A DNA stretch of 64,000 nt, taken from positions 15,733 to 79,732 of the forward strand of contig JBDTRR010000022.1 of assembly GCA_039931615.1 (NCBI GenBank), read 5' to 3'. The translations under genes and the position numbers were made by a program. Origin of the DNA: JAHFUI01 sp039931615 (lineage in GTDB: Bacteria > Acidobacteriota > Vicinamibacteria > Vicinamibacterales > CAVVIG01). The notes under the pieces were generated by a model, which was not told the DNA's origin, made no database searches, and saw only the letters and a list, made by a program, of their open reading frames with translations. Below are positions 35,804-45,329 of the stretch, one piece after another (position 1 is the first letter of the stretch; every line of letters begins with the position of its first letter).

Positions 35804-36916
35804 CTAGCCTGCCGCGACCTCATCATAGATTTCCCGCACCCGGTGCGCCGACTGCTCCCACGAGAATTGACTCGCCCTGGCCAGCCCCTTCTTCCGCAGA
35901 TCCCGGCGGACCGACTCGTCGGTGAGGACGGTGTAGATGCCGTCGGCGATCGCCACCGGGTCGTACGGATCGACCAGCAGCGCGGCGTCGCCGGCGACCT
36001 CGGGCAGCGACGAGACATTCGACGTCACCACCGGCGTGCCGCTGGCCATCGCCTCGAGGGGCGGCAGCCCGAACCCTTCGTAGAGCGACGGAAACACGAA
36101 CACGCCGGCCAGCCGGTACATCACCGCCAGCGTCTGCTCGGGCAGGTAGCCGAGGAAGCGGACGTACTTGTGCAATTGATGCTGGTGGACGGCGCGCCGC
36201 AGCGCCGCGTACTTCGAAATCTCGTCGCCGATCAGCACCAGCTTGAGGTGGTCGAGGCCGCGGTTGCGGACGATGTGGAAGGCCTCGATCAGGCGCTCGA
36301 GGTTCTTGTGCGGCTTGACGTTGCCGGCATAGAGCACGAACTCGTCGTGCAGTTGATAACGCTCGCGGACGCGGACGACGTCCTCTTCGAACGGCTCCAC
36401 CCCGAACCGTTCGTCGTAGGCGTTGTAGATGACGTCGATCTTGTCCGGCGCCACGTCGACGAAGTGCAGGATGTCGCGCTTCGAGCTCTCTGACACCGTC
36501 AGCACCCGGTTGGCCCGTCTCGCCGCCATCTTGATCGAAGTCCGGGCGTACGCCAGCGCCAGCCGGCTCGGCAGATACTGCGGGAACATGAGATGAATGC
36601 AGTCGTGGATGGTCACCACCGATCGGCACGACACCAGCCGCGGCAGCACGTAGTGCGGGGCGTGGAACAGATCGACCCGCTCGCGCCGCAGCGCCCACGG
36701 GATCTTGAACTGCTCGGCGAGCGAGTAGTTGGCCGCGGTTTCCGACACCGGGCGGAAGTTCTCTCCGAGCAGGGTCAGCGTCTGCCGATCCTGCGGCCAG
36801 GACAGCAGCACGAACTCGGTGTCGTGGTCCATCCGCGCCAGCTGGCGCAGCAGGTTCCGGATGTAGGTCCCGATGCCGAAGTCGTGCAGCTTGCGGGCGT
36901 CGATGCCGATGCGCAC
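35804..36916 (-). CDS. GT4-family glycosyltransferase
   Basis: A 370-residue GT-B enzyme starting MRIGIDARKLHDFGIGTYIR, a typical opening of GT4 mannosyl- and rhamnosyl-type transferases. HAPHYVLPRL, TVSESSKRDILHF and YAGNVKPHKNLERLIEAF lead to the donor motif FPSLYEGFGLPPLEAMASG. The sugar donor is unknown. Its neighbours are other glycosyltransferases, which places it in polysaccharide repeat-unit assembly. Confidence 0.92.
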   Translation of the reverse strand: MRIGIDARKLHDFGIGTYIRNLLRQLARMDHDTEFVLLSWPQDRQTLTLLGENFRPVSETAANYSLAEQFKIPWALRRERVDLFHAPHYVLPRLVSCRSVVTIHDCIHLMFPQYLPSRLALAYARTSIKMAARRANRVLTVSESSKRDILHFVDVAPDKIDVIYNAYDERFGVEPFEEDVVRVRERYQLHDEFVLYAGNVKPHKNLERLIEAFHIVRNRGLDHLKLVLIGDEISKYAALRRAVHQHQLHKYVRFLGYLPEQTLAVMYRLAGVFVFPSLYEGFGLPPLEAMASGTPVVTSNVSSLPEVAGDAALLVDPYDPVAIADGIYTVLTDESVRRDLRKKGLARASQFSWEQSAHRVREIYDEVAAG

Positions 36917-36945
36917 GGCTCATCATACCGGGTGGGAGGCGGTGG

Positions 36946-37758
36946 TTAACCAGGCGTGATCCCGCGGACGCGCAGGTACCAGCGGAGCAGCGGCGCCCAG
37001 CCCGGGTGATGCTTGTCGTAGAACGCCAGCTGGCTGCGTCGATAGGCGGCGTCAGTGGCCGCGCGCGCCGTCGCCGCCGACCGGCCGCGCAGATGGGTGA
37101 CCGTCGCGGCTGGCGTGAAGCGAACCCGGCGTCCCCGGGCGCGGATGGCGGCGCAGAAATCGACATCCTCGGCATACATGAAATACCGCTCGTCGAGGAG
37201 TCCCACCGCGTCGGCGTCGTCGCGTCGCACCAGCAGGCAGGCGCCGCTGACCCAGCCGGGAAAGCGGGGCCGGTTCGTCATCCGCTTCACCATCGCCGTG
37301 ATGACGCCGATCCGCTTCGCGTGTCCTCGAACCAGCATCTTCTGCCGCAGTTCGTTGAACGGCCCCATCATCCGGCCGAACGACAGCTCAACCTCCCCGG
37401 CGGCGTTGACCAGCCGCGGCCCGACGACCGCCACGGTCCCGTCGCGCTGCAGCTGCTCGACCAGCCGGTCGACCGCCCCCAGCGGCACGATCGTGTCGCT
37501 GTTGAGCAGCAGCAGGTTGGCGCCGCGGCTGGCCCGGATGCCAACGTTGTTGGCCCGGGCGAAGCCCAGATTGCCGCCGGCTTCAATCACCCGCACACCG
37601 TCCCAGCCCCGGGCGGCGTCAGCGCTGCCGTCAACCGACTGATTGTCGACGACGATGATTTCGTGCGGCGTGGCCGGGGGATGACGGTGCAGCGACGCGA
37701 GGCAGCGCTCGAGGTCCGCCCGGGCGTTGAACGACACGATGATGATGGACAGCTCCAC
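36946..37758 (-). CDS. GT2-family glycosyltransferase
   Basis: A 270-residue GT-A enzyme: LSIIIVSFNARADLERCLAS, IVVDNQSVDGSADAARG, LLLLNSDTIVPLGAV (the N-S-D of the DxD-type metal site) and FPGWVSGACLLVRRDDADAV. The D-E-R-YFMYAEDVDFC segment is characteristic of rhamnosyltransferase-like GT2 proteins. It would elongate the lipid-linked sugar chain. It lies just upstream of the palindromic repeat cluster at 37770. Confidence 0.9.
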   Translation of the reverse strand: MELSIIIVSFNARADLERCLASLHRHPPATPHEIIVVDNQSVDGSADAARGWDGVRVIEAGGNLGFARANNVGIRASRGANLLLLNSDTIVPLGAVDRLVEQLQRDGTVAVVGPRLVNAAGEVELSFGRMMGPFNELRQKMLVRGHAKRIGVITAMVKRMTNRPRFPGWVSGACLLVRRDDADAVGLLDERYFMYAEDVDFCAAIRARGRRVRFTPAATVTHLRGRSAATARAATDAAYRRSQLAFYDKHHPGWAPLLRWYLRVRGITPG

Positions 37759-37769
37759 GGCGGGTCAAT

Positions 37770-38014
37770 CGTACGTTGTCCTGACTCGCGGCAGACAATC
37801 CACATCCAGAATCGTACGTGCCACATCCAGAATCGTACGTGGCGTCCGACTTCAGTCGGACTCCGGATCAATCCGGCTGAAGCCGGATCCCACGTACGTG
37901 ATTGTAGAAACCGGATCCCGCGTACGTGATTGTAGAAACCGGATCCCGCGTACGAGATTGTAGAAACCGGATCCCAGGTACGAGACTGTAGTCGTGCCGA
38001 CCTTCAGGTCTGCC
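37770..38014. repeat. cluster of CGTACGTGG-type palindromic repeats
   Basis: The 270-base gap between two glycosyltransferase genes is almost entirely repeat. There are two ATCCAGAATCGTACGTG units at about 37803 and 37824, a full GTCCGACTTCAGTCGGAC hairpin, an ATCCGGCTGAAGCCGGAT hairpin ending CCCACGTACG, then three tandem units GATTGTAGAAACCGGATCCC plus GCGTACG or AGGTACG. It ends in the related hairpin GACCTTCAGGTC at 37999. No gene is present. Confidence 0.88.
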
Positions 38015-38032
38015 CCGTTCGGCCACGCGCTG

Positions 38033-39109
38033 TCAGGACGTGCCGGCCCGCTCGATCAGCGCCAGCGTGCGCCGGGCGGCCTCGGGCCATTGATATCTCG
38101 CCAGGGCGGCGGGCGCCGCCGCGAGCAGACGCGAACGCGTCTCCTCGTCGGCCAGCAGCCGCTCGAGCGCCTCGGCTGCGCCGGCGACATCACCAGCATC
38201 GACGTAGAGAGCCGCCTCGCCGCAACTCTCGCGCGCCACCGGTGTGTCGAGCAGCACCGGCGGCACGCCGGCGGCCAGCGCCTCGAGCGGCGTCAGCCCG
38301 AGCCCCTCGTACTCCGACAGGAACGCGAACGCCCGCGCCCGGCCGTACAGCTCACGAAGCTGGCCGTCCGGTACGAACCGGTGCCAGCGGATGCGGCCGT
38401 CGAGGCCTTCCGCCGCGATCGCCTGCTCGAGATCCTGATGGGGATGCGTCCGGTTGTCACCCACCAGATCGAGCGACGCCTGCGGGCGGCGCCGGGCGAC
38501 GATGCCGAACGCACGGACGAGATCGGGCAGGCGGCGGCGATTGAAGATCGATCCGACAAAGAGCACGCGCGGTTCGCGCGGCCCGGCCAGGGAGTCCGCG
38601 GCCGGGCTGATCCCTGGCGGGATGACGTGGACGCGGTTGCCGGGCAGGTGGAGGCGCTCAATCAGCTCACGCCGGGAAAACTCGGAAATCGTCACCACGG
38701 CACGGGCGCGCCGCGCCGACAGCCGCGTCAGCAGCCGGCGGCGGGTCCCCTCACGCCTCCGAAACCATTCCGGATGGGCGACGAACGACACGTCGTGAAT
38801 CGCCACGACGGTCGGCACGCGCAGCCGGAGCGGCGCGGTATAGGCGGGGGCGAAGAACACATCCAGACGATCGGCGGCGGCGGCCTTCGGCAGCCGCACC
38901 TGTTCCCACCAGGTGCCGGCGCCTTCGACGAGGCGCATCGTCAGTCCGCGCCAGTGCGGCTCGACCTCGAGGCGTTCGGGCGCGTAGAGGATCAGCTCGT
39001 GCCGGGGCGGGGCGACGGCGGCGGCCCATTGCTGGAGGAGTCCGCTCAGGTAGCGGCCGGCGCCGGTGGCGTGACCGCACAGTTCCCGCGCGTCTATGCC
39101 GATGCGCAT
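38033..39109 (-). CDS. GT4-family glycosyltransferase
   Basis: A 358-residue GT-B enzyme: MRIGIDARELCGHATGAGRY, FAPAYTAPLRLRVPTVVAIH, VVTISEFSRRELIERL, then FLSEYEGLGLTPLEALAAG holding the E-x7-E-like donor motif. The opening at ATG 39109 overlaps the upstream glycosyltransferase by 16 bases, so they are translationally coupled. The ORF extends upstream to 39169 but that part is not protein-like. The sugar specificity is unknown. Confidence 0.9.
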   Translation of the reverse strand: MRIGIDARELCGHATGAGRYLSGLLQQWAAAVAPPRHELILYAPERLEVEPHWRGLTMRLVEGAGTWWEQVRLPKAAAADRLDVFFAPAYTAPLRLRVPTVVAIHDVSFVAHPEWFRRREGTRRRLLTRLSARRARAVVTISEFSRRELIERLHLPGNRVHVIPPGISPAADSLAGPREPRVLFVGSIFNRRRLPDLVRAFGIVARRRPQASLDLVGDNRTHPHQDLEQAIAAEGLDGRIRWHRFVPDGQLRELYGRARAFAFLSEYEGLGLTPLEALAAGVPPVLLDTPVARESCGEAALYVDAGDVAGAAEALERLLADEETRSRLLAAAPAALARYQWPEAARRTLALIERAGTS

Positions 39110-40248
39110 TGGCGGTGCTCGATGGCCAGCCGATAGGCGTCGTAGACGCCGTGCGCCGTGCGCTCCCAATCGAACTGACGGGACCGCAGCAGTCCTCTTG
39201 CCGCACTCTCCGCGGCCAGCCCATCCTCATCGATCATCCGGGTGATGGCGTCAGCGATCTGGTCGGGGCGGCCGGGATCGACCAGCAGTCCCGCATCGCC
39301 CAGCACCTCGGGCAGCGCACCGCGGCTGGCGGCGACCACCGGGACGCCGACCGTCATCGCTTCGAGCACCGGCAGCCCGAAACCCTCTTCGAACGACGGC
39401 TGGATCAGCAGGCGCGCGCCGGCGTAGAGCTCGCGGCGCCGGGCCGGATCGACGTAGCCGACATGCCGGACCAGCCCGGCCAGCGGCGGGCGCGCGATGC
39501 GATCGAGCCACGGCCGCGCCGCTTCCGTGGCTTGTCCGGCCAGCACCAGCTCGGGCAGGGGACCCTTGCCGGGTCCGCCGCCCGAGCGCCGCGCCGCCAG
39601 CTGCTCCCAGGCATCGAGCAGCCCGCCGATGTTCTTGCGCGGCTCGAGCGTGCCGAAGCACAGCACGTAACCGCCGTCGGCCGGCGCCGCCTCGCGCGGC
39701 GTCCATTCCGGCCGGCCGTGGTGGCAGACCGAGATCCGATCGGCGGGCACTTCGAGGCGCTGCTCGACGTCGCGGGCGGTGAACCGGGACGGGACGATGA
39801 TCCGATCGGCACGGTGGGCGTGGCGCCTGGCCAGCGCCGGGTAGTCGCGCCGGATTTCCGCGCGGGTGCGCTCCGGATGCGTCAGGAAATACAGATCGTG
39901 GATGGTCACGACATGCGCGGCGTGGCGCGAAGGAAGCAGCAGCGGATGGGGCGAATGCGCGACATCGAACCGCGCCCGGGTGAGGCGTTCGATCGCCGGC
40001 CAGCCGAGCCGATGCCACGCCAGATTCATCACTCGTACTGGCACCCGCCGATCGACGATGGCGGCGCCGTCGAGGCTGGCGTCGCGCGTCAGCCGATCCT
40101 TCCACGAGCTCGAGAACAGCGTCAGGTCGAGCTCCGGGGCGGCACCGGGCGGAAAGGCCGCCAGCAGGGCGCGAGTCAGCTGGTGCACGTACTCGCCGAC
40201 TCCGCTGCGCTCGCGCAGGGCGGGTCGATAGTCGATCAAGACGCGCAC
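39094..40248 (-). CDS. GT4-family glycosyltransferase
   Basis: A 384-residue GT-B enzyme starting MRVLIDYRPALRERSGVGEY. TIHDLYFLTHPERTRAEIRR, RIIVPSRFTARDVEQRL and CFGTLEPRKNIGGLLDAW lead to the donor motif IQPSFEEGFGLPVLEAMTVG. It is the first gene of the minus-strand polysaccharide run and is divergent from ugd, 53 bases away. The sugar is unknown. Confidence 0.9.
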   Translation of the reverse strand: MRVLIDYRPALRERSGVGEYVHQLTRALLAAFPPGAAPELDLTLFSSSWKDRLTRDASLDGAAIVDRRVPVRVMNLAWHRLGWPAIERLTRARFDVAHSPHPLLLPSRHAAHVVTIHDLYFLTHPERTRAEIRRDYPALARRHAHRADRIIVPSRFTARDVEQRLEVPADRISVCHHGRPEWTPREAAPADGGYVLCFGTLEPRKNIGGLLDAWEQLAARRSGGGPGKGPLPELVLAGQATEAARPWLDRIARPPLAGLVRHVGYVDPARRRELYAGARLLIQPSFEEGFGLPVLEAMTVGVPVVAASRGALPEVLGDAGLLVDPGRPDQIADAITRMIDEDGLAAESAARGLLRSRQFDWERTAHGVYDAYRLAIEHRQCASA

Positions 40249-40264
40249 CTTCTCGCCGTTCCCC

Positions 40265-40293
40265 TTGTGTAAGTGGTTCTGACTCAGTATCTT
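40265..40293 (+). promoter_or_regulatory. candidate promoter for ugd
   Basis: TTGTGT (40265-40270) and TATCTT (40288-40293) are separated by 17 bases. The ugd ATG follows the -10 by only eight bases, so the messenger would have almost no leader. Confidence 0.4.
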
Positions 40294-40301
40294 ATTGTGA
40301 A

Positions 40302-41603
40302 ATGAAAATTGCCGTCGTTGGGACAGGGTATGTGGGCCTGGTTGTCGGCGCCTGTCTGGCCGAGAACGGGAACACCGTGTGTTGCGTCGACAAGGACGAT
40401 GCGAAGATCCAGATGTTGCAGTCGGGGAAGATCCCGATTTACGAGCCCGGGCTCGAAGAGCTGGTGCGGCGCAACCATACGGAAGACCGGCTGGCGTTTT
40501 CCACCGATCTGCCCGCGGCGGTGCGGTCCTGCGAAATCGTCTTCATCGCCGTCGGCACGCCGCAGGGCGAAGACGGCTCGGCCGATCTGCAGCACGTGCT
40601 GGCCGTCGCGCGCGATGTCGGCCGGGCGATGGACAAGTACCTGGTGATCGTCGACAAGAGCACCGTTCCGGTCGGCACCGCCGCCCGGGTCCGCGCCGCG
40701 ATCGCGTCCGAAACGACGCAGACCTTCAGCGTCGTCAGCAATCCCGAGTTCATGAAACAGGGCGCCGCGCTCGAGGATTTCATGCGGCCGGATCGGGTCG
40801 TGATTGGCACCGAGGCCAACGACGAGCGGGCGGCGTCGCTGATGCGGGAGCTCTACCGGCCGTTCACCCGCACCGGCGCGCCGGTCCTGATGATGGATAC
40901 GGCGAGCGCCGAGTTGTGTAAGTACGCCGCCAATTCGATCCTCGCCACCCGCATTTCCTTCATGAACGAGATCGCCAACGTCTGCGATCTGGTCGGCGCC
41001 AACGTCGATCACGTCCGGAAGGCGATCGGGTCGGATCGCCGGATCGGCACCTCGTTCCTGTTTCCCGGCGTCGGCTACGGCGGCAGCTGCTTCCCCAAGG
41101 ACACGCAGGCGCTGCTCAAGTCGTCGCACGACGGGGGCTACGATTTCCAGATCCTGCGCGCGGTCGAAGCGGTCAACGACCTGCAGAAACTGCGGCTGAT
41201 CGAGAAGATGCAGGCCCATTTTCCCAGCCTGACCGGCCGGACGATCGCGCTCTGGGGCCTGGCGTTCAAGCCGCGCACCGACGACATGCGCGAGGCGCCG
41301 GCCATCGCCATCATCGACCGCCTGCTCGAGCTCGGCGCGACGGTGCGGGCCTACGATCCGGAAGCGACGACAACAGCGCGCCGGATCTTCGGCGACCGCA
41401 TCACGCTGTGCGAGAAGAGCTACGATGCCCTCGCCGGTGCCGATGCCCTGGCGATCGTCACCGAATGGAACGAGTTTCGCGAACCCGATTTCGAGAAGAT
41501 GCGGACGCTGCTCCGCGCCCCGGTCGTGTTCGACGGCCGTAACCTCTACTCGCCGGAGCACATGAGCGAACTTGGCTTCACCTATTTCTCCATTGGCCGC
41601 TAG
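40302..41603 (+). CDS. ugd: UDP-glucose 6-dehydrogenase
   Basis: A 433-residue enzyme that oxidises UDP-glucose to UDP-glucuronate with two NAD. The N-terminal motif is GTGYVGLVVGACLAE; VGTPQGEDGSADLQ follows, and VSNPEFMKQGAALEDF leads to the catalytic cysteine in GYGGSCFPKD. The C-terminal domain reads LWGLAFKPRTDDMREAPA. It supplies UDP-glucuronate directly or, through the decarboxylase at 32171, UDP-xylose to the polysaccharide locus. It starts the plus-strand half of that locus and is followed closely by galE. Confidence 0.96.
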   Translation: MKIAVVGTGYVGLVVGACLAENGNTVCCVDKDDAKIQMLQSGKIPIYEPGLEELVRRNHTEDRLAFSTDLPAAVRSCEIVFIAVGTPQGEDGSADLQHVLAVARDVGRAMDKYLVIVDKSTVPVGTAARVRAAIASETTQTFSVVSNPEFMKQGAALEDFMRPDRVVIGTEANDERAASLMRELYRPFTRTGAPVLMMDTASAELCKYAANSILATRISFMNEIANVCDLVGANVDHVRKAIGSDRRIGTSFLFPGVGYGGSCFPKDTQALLKSSHDGGYDFQILRAVEAVNDLQKLRLIEKMQAHFPSLTGRTIALWGLAFKPRTDDMREAPAIAIIDRLLELGATVRAYDPEATTTARRIFGDRITLCEKSYDALAGADALAIVTEWNEFREPDFEKMRTLLRAPVVFDGRNLYSPEHMSELGFTYFSIGR

Positions 41604-41613
41604 AGCCGGCACC

Positions 41614-42603
41614 GTGCTCGTCACCGGCGGGGCCGGCTACATCGGCAGTCATGCCGCCAAGGCGCTGCAGCGGGCCGGCCACCGCGTCGTCGTCTTCGAC
41701 AACCTCGTCGCCGGCCACCGCGAGGCCGTCAAGTACGGCGAGCTGGTCGAAGGCGACGTCACCGATGTGGCGGCGGTGCGCAGCGCGCTGCGCCGCTACG
41801 ACGTCTTCGCGGTCATGCACTTCGCCGCGTTTCTCGACGTCGGCGAATCGGTCCGGGATCCGGCCCGCTATTACCGCAACAATGTCGTCGGCGCGCTCGG
41901 CGTGCTCGAGGCGATGGCGGCCGAGGATCGGCGCTACATCGTCTTTTCGTCGACCTGCGCCACCTACGGCGAGCCGATCGAAGTACCGATCCCGGAAACG
42001 CATCCCCAGCACCCGATCAATGCCTACGGCGAGACCAAGCTGGTGATCGAGCGCGCGCTGGCGCATTTCGAGCGCGCCTACGGGATGAACTGGGTCGCCC
42101 TCCGATACTTCAACGCCGCCGGCGCTGATCCTGACGGCGAGATCGGCGAGGATCACTCCCCGGAGATCCACCTGATCCCGCGGGCGATTGGCGCCGCCAC
42201 CGGCGGGCCTGGGCTGCTGGTGTTCGGGACCGACTATCCGACCCCCGACGGCACCTGTCTCCGCGACTACATCCACGTGTCCGATCTCGCCGACGCGCAC
42301 GTCCGGGCGCTCCATGCGCTGGTCGAGACCGGCCGTTCCGACGCCTACAACCTTGGCACCGGCCAGCCGCACTCGGTCCGCGAGGTGATCGACACGGTGG
42401 AGCGGGTGACCGGGCTGAAAGTGCCCTGGACGGTGGCGCCGCGCCGCCCAGGCGATCCCGCGGCGCTCTTTGCCAAGCCGCACAAGGCGCAAGCCGCGCT
42501 CGGCTGGACGCCCCGGCTTCCGGATCTCGACGCCATCGTCGGGACCGCCTGGGAGTGGCATCGCACCCATCCGCACGGATCAGCGACCACCGCCCGTCCG
42601 TGA
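41614..42603 (+). CDS. galE: UDP-glucose 4-epimerase
   Basis: An epimerase of about 330 residues that interconverts UDP-glucose and UDP-galactose. Motifs are VLVTGGAGYIGSHAAKAL, VMHFAAFLDVGESV, FSSTCATYGEP, the Tyr-x3-Lys pair in NAYGETKLVIE and FNAAGADPDGEIGEDH. No ribosome site or ATG fits; GTG at 41614 gives the usual length, while TTG at 41593 or 41572 would overlap the end of ugd. It overlaps the following ABC transporter gene by four bases (GTGA). Confidence 0.93.
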   Translation: MLVTGGAGYIGSHAAKALQRAGHRVVVFDNLVAGHREAVKYGELVEGDVTDVAAVRSALRRYDVFAVMHFAAFLDVGESVRDPARYYRNNVVGALGVLEAMAAEDRRYIVFSSTCATYGEPIEVPIPETHPQHPINAYGETKLVIERALAHFERAYGMNWVALRYFNAAGADPDGEIGEDHSPEIHLIPRAIGAATGGPGLLVFGTDYPTPDGTCLRDYIHVSDLADAHVRALHALVETGRSDAYNLGTGQPHSVREVIDTVERVTGLKVPWTVAPRRPGDPAALFAKPHKAQAALGWTPRLPDLDAIVGTAWEWHRTHPHGSATTARP

Positions 42604-44360
42604 CGCGTTCGACCCCGCTCGCACGGCTCTTCCGCTTCGCGAAGCCCTACCGGGGCCGCCTGGCGTGGGCCGTCCTCGGGATGCTCGTCTACGCCGTGGG
42701 ATCGGCCGGCCTGGCCGTCCTGATCAAGCCGATCGTCGACCGGACCCTGCCGAACAAGCAGGACCTGGCCTTGATGGCAGGAGGGATTGTCGGGCTCTAT
42801 TTCCTCAAGGGGATCGGTTCCTACGTCTCGTCCTACCTGATGGCCGATGTCGGTCAGCGCGTGGTGATGGACCTCCGCAACGCGCTCTACCGGCACATCC
42901 TCGGCCAGTCGGCCCGGTTCTTCGCCCACCGGACGACGGGCCAGCTGATGTCCCGCATCAACAACGATGTGGGTCAGGTCCAGCAGGTGGTCTCGGAAAC
43001 AATCGGCGACCTCGCGCGCGAGTCACTCGCGGTCATCGGCTACGCGGCGTGGCTGTTCTATCTGGACGCGCGGCTCACCATCGTCTGTCTCACCGGAGCG
43101 CCGCTGGTGATTTACCCGCTGATCCGGCTTGGCCAGCGGGTCCGGCGGACGACGCGGCGGAGCCAGGAGGCGCTGGAGAGCCTGTCGCATATCAGCGCCG
43201 AGGCGTTCACCGGCCAACGCATCGTCAAGGCGTTCGGCACCGAGGGTTACGAAGCCAACAAGTTCAGCCGCGCCGGCTTCAACCTGTTCCGGACGAACAT
43301 GAAGGTGACGGCGGCGCTGTCCAGCCTGCCGCCGTTGATGGAAGTGATCGGCGGCCTCGGGATGGCCGCGGCCCTGGTCTACGGCAGTCAGCAGGTGGCT
43401 GCGGGTAACATGACCGAGGGTGATTTCTTCTCGTTCATGGCGGCGGTGCTGCTGATGTACGGCCCGGCCAAGAAGCTGAGCCGTGTCAACGCCAACCTCC
43501 AGCAGGCGACCGCCGCAGCGGAGCGGATCTTCGAGATGCTCGATACGCACACCGAGGTCCAGGACCGGCCGGGCGCCGGGGCGCTGGCGCCGTTCCGCCG
43601 CGTCATCGAGTTCCGCGACGTCGACTTCGGCTATGACCAGCCGGGCCGGATTCTGCGCGGCCTGTCGTTCCAGGTCAAGGCCGGCGACATGGTGGCGATC
43701 GTCGGCAGGAGCGGCGCCGGCAAGACCACGCTGGTCAACCTGCTGCCGCGCTTCTACGACGTCACCGCCGGCAGCATCCTGATCGACGGCGTCGACATCC
43801 GGCACGTCTCGCTCGCCTCGCTGCGCCGCCAGATTGGCTTCGTGACGCAGGAGACGGTCCTGTTCGACGACACCGCCGCGCGCAACATCGCCTATGGAAC
43901 GGTCGAGGCGTCGATGGCCGAGATCGAGGCGGCGGCGCGGGCGGCGCACGCCCACGAGTTCATCTCGACGCTCTCGGCCGGCTATGACACGATGATCGGC
44001 GAACGGGGCCAGCGGCTGTCAGGGGGCCAGCGCCAGCGGCTGGCGATTGCCCGCGCGCTGCTGAAGAATGCGCCGATTCTGGTGCTCGACGAGGCGACGT
44101 CGGCGCTCGACTCGGAATCCGAGCTGCTGGTGCAGGAGGCGCTGATGAACCTGATGATGAACCGGACCTCGTTCGTCATCGCGCACCGGCTGTCGACGAT
44201 TCGCCGGGCCGACGCGATCATCGTGCTCGAGCGGGGCCGGGTCGTGGAGATCGGCTGCCACGACGACCTGCTGACCCGGCCCAACGGCGCCTACGCCGCG
44301 CTGTATCAGATGCAGTTGCTGGAGAGCCGTAAAGGCGAATCGCGGCTGGTCCCTTCGTGA
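42600..44360 (+). CDS. MsbA-type ABC exporter (lipid/polysaccharide)
   Basis: A 586-residue half-transporter with six membrane helices followed by an ATPase domain. The latter has GRSGAGKTTLVNLLPRFYD (Walker A), LSGGQRQRLAIARALLKNAP (signature), LVLDEATSALDSESE (Walker B) and FVIAHRLSTI (H-loop). The length and overall plan match MsbA, which flips lipid A core across the inner membrane. Here it could equally export a polysaccharide or lipid-linked oligosaccharide, given the locus. The start is taken as GTG at 42600, overlapping the galE stop. Confidence 0.9.
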   Translation: MTRSTPLARLFRFAKPYRGRLAWAVLGMLVYAVGSAGLAVLIKPIVDRTLPNKQDLALMAGGIVGLYFLKGIGSYVSSYLMADVGQRVVMDLRNALYRHILGQSARFFAHRTTGQLMSRINNDVGQVQQVVSETIGDLARESLAVIGYAAWLFYLDARLTIVCLTGAPLVIYPLIRLGQRVRRTTRRSQEALESLSHISAEAFTGQRIVKAFGTEGYEANKFSRAGFNLFRTNMKVTAALSSLPPLMEVIGGLGMAAALVYGSQQVAAGNMTEGDFFSFMAAVLLMYGPAKKLSRVNANLQQATAAAERIFEMLDTHTEVQDRPGAGALAPFRRVIEFRDVDFGYDQPGRILRGLSFQVKAGDMVAIVGRSGAGKTTLVNLLPRFYDVTAGSILIDGVDIRHVSLASLRRQIGFVTQETVLFDDTAARNIAYGTVEASMAEIEAAARAAHAHEFISTLSAGYDTMIGERGQRLSGGQRQRLAIARALLKNAPILVLDEATSALDSESELLVQEALMNLMMNRTSFVIAHRLSTIRRADAIIVLERGRVVEIGCHDDLLTRPNGAYAALYQMQLLESRKGESRLVPS

Positions 44361-44435
44361 TGGGCTGCAACGCAGGCGCTGGCGGGCGCCGCGTGCGCCG
44401 GCCCTGCTGATGCTCTTCGTTCGCGACGGTTACCT

Positions 44436-45329
44436 ATGATCAAATCGATGACCGGCTTTGCGTCCGTGACTCGCGAGGACGAGCGCGCGACGATGGCGGT
44501 GACGATCCGGGCGCTGAATCATCGCTACCTGGATCTGCAGGTGCGCATCCCGCAGGCGCTGGCGGCGATCGAGCCGGAGGTGCGGACGCTGGTCGGCCAC
44601 CGGGTGGCGCGCGGAAGGATCGAGCTCAGCGTCTCGCTGCAGGTCCGGCAGGCGCCGGCGGTCGAAGTCGAGTTCAACGACACGTTCGGCGCCGCGCTTC
44701 TGGCGGCGATCGATCAGGCGCGGCAGCGCGGCCTGGTCAGCGGCGCCTTGACTCCCGGCGATCTGCTGCGGCTGCCTCAGGCGCTGACCATCCGTGAGCG
44801 GCAGGGTGCCGCCGACGAGACGGCCGACAAGGAGCTCGCCGCCCGGGCCGGCGTGGCGATTGCCGATGCCCTGACTGACCTGGACACGATGCGTTCGCGC
44901 GAAGGCGATCATCTGCGTCAGGATCTCGATCAGCGCCGGACGCTGGTCGCCGATCTGGTCGAACGGGTCGCCGTGGCGGCCGATGACGGGCGCGCCGCGA
45001 TGGAACGCCGCCTGACGGAGCGCGTGCGGGAGATCCGCACCGAGCTCCAGGCGGACGAGACCGCCGTCGCCCAGGAAATCGTCAAGCTGGCGTCCCGATC
45101 GGACATCAGCGAAGAGGTGGCGCGTTTTCGCGGCCACGTCGCGCATTGGATCACGCTCGCCGACGGCGCCGAACCGTGCGGCCGCAAGCTCGACTTCCTG
45201 CTCCAGGAAATGAACCGCGAAGTGAACACCATCGGCTCGAAAGCCGATGGCCTGCGCGTGTCGGAGATCATCATCGCCGCCAAGGCGGAGCTCGAGAAGA
45301 TGCGCGAGCAGGTCCAGAATGTCGAATAG
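44436..45329 (+). CDS. yicC: YicC family protein
   Basis: A 297-residue YicC-type protein: MIKSMTGFASVTREDE, then NHRYLDLQVRIPQAL, and a C-terminal SDISEEVARFRGHVAHW and KLDFLLQEMNREVNTIGSKA that are the hallmark of the family. YicC proteins are reported to be endoribonucleases that act on small RNA targets. The gene begins the conserved yicC-gmk-rpoZ-coaBC order, overlapping gmk by 11 bases. Confidence 0.94.
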   Translation: MIKSMTGFASVTREDERATMAVTIRALNHRYLDLQVRIPQALAAIEPEVRTLVGHRVARGRIELSVSLQVRQAPAVEVEFNDTFGAALLAAIDQARQRGLVSGALTPGDLLRLPQALTIRERQGAADETADKELAARAGVAIADALTDLDTMRSREGDHLRQDLDQRRTLVADLVERVAVAADDGRAAMERRLTERVREIRTELQADETAVAQEIVKLASRSDISEEVARFRGHVAHWITLADGAEPCGRKLDFLLQEMNREVNTIGSKADGLRVSEIIIAAKAELEKMREQVQNVE

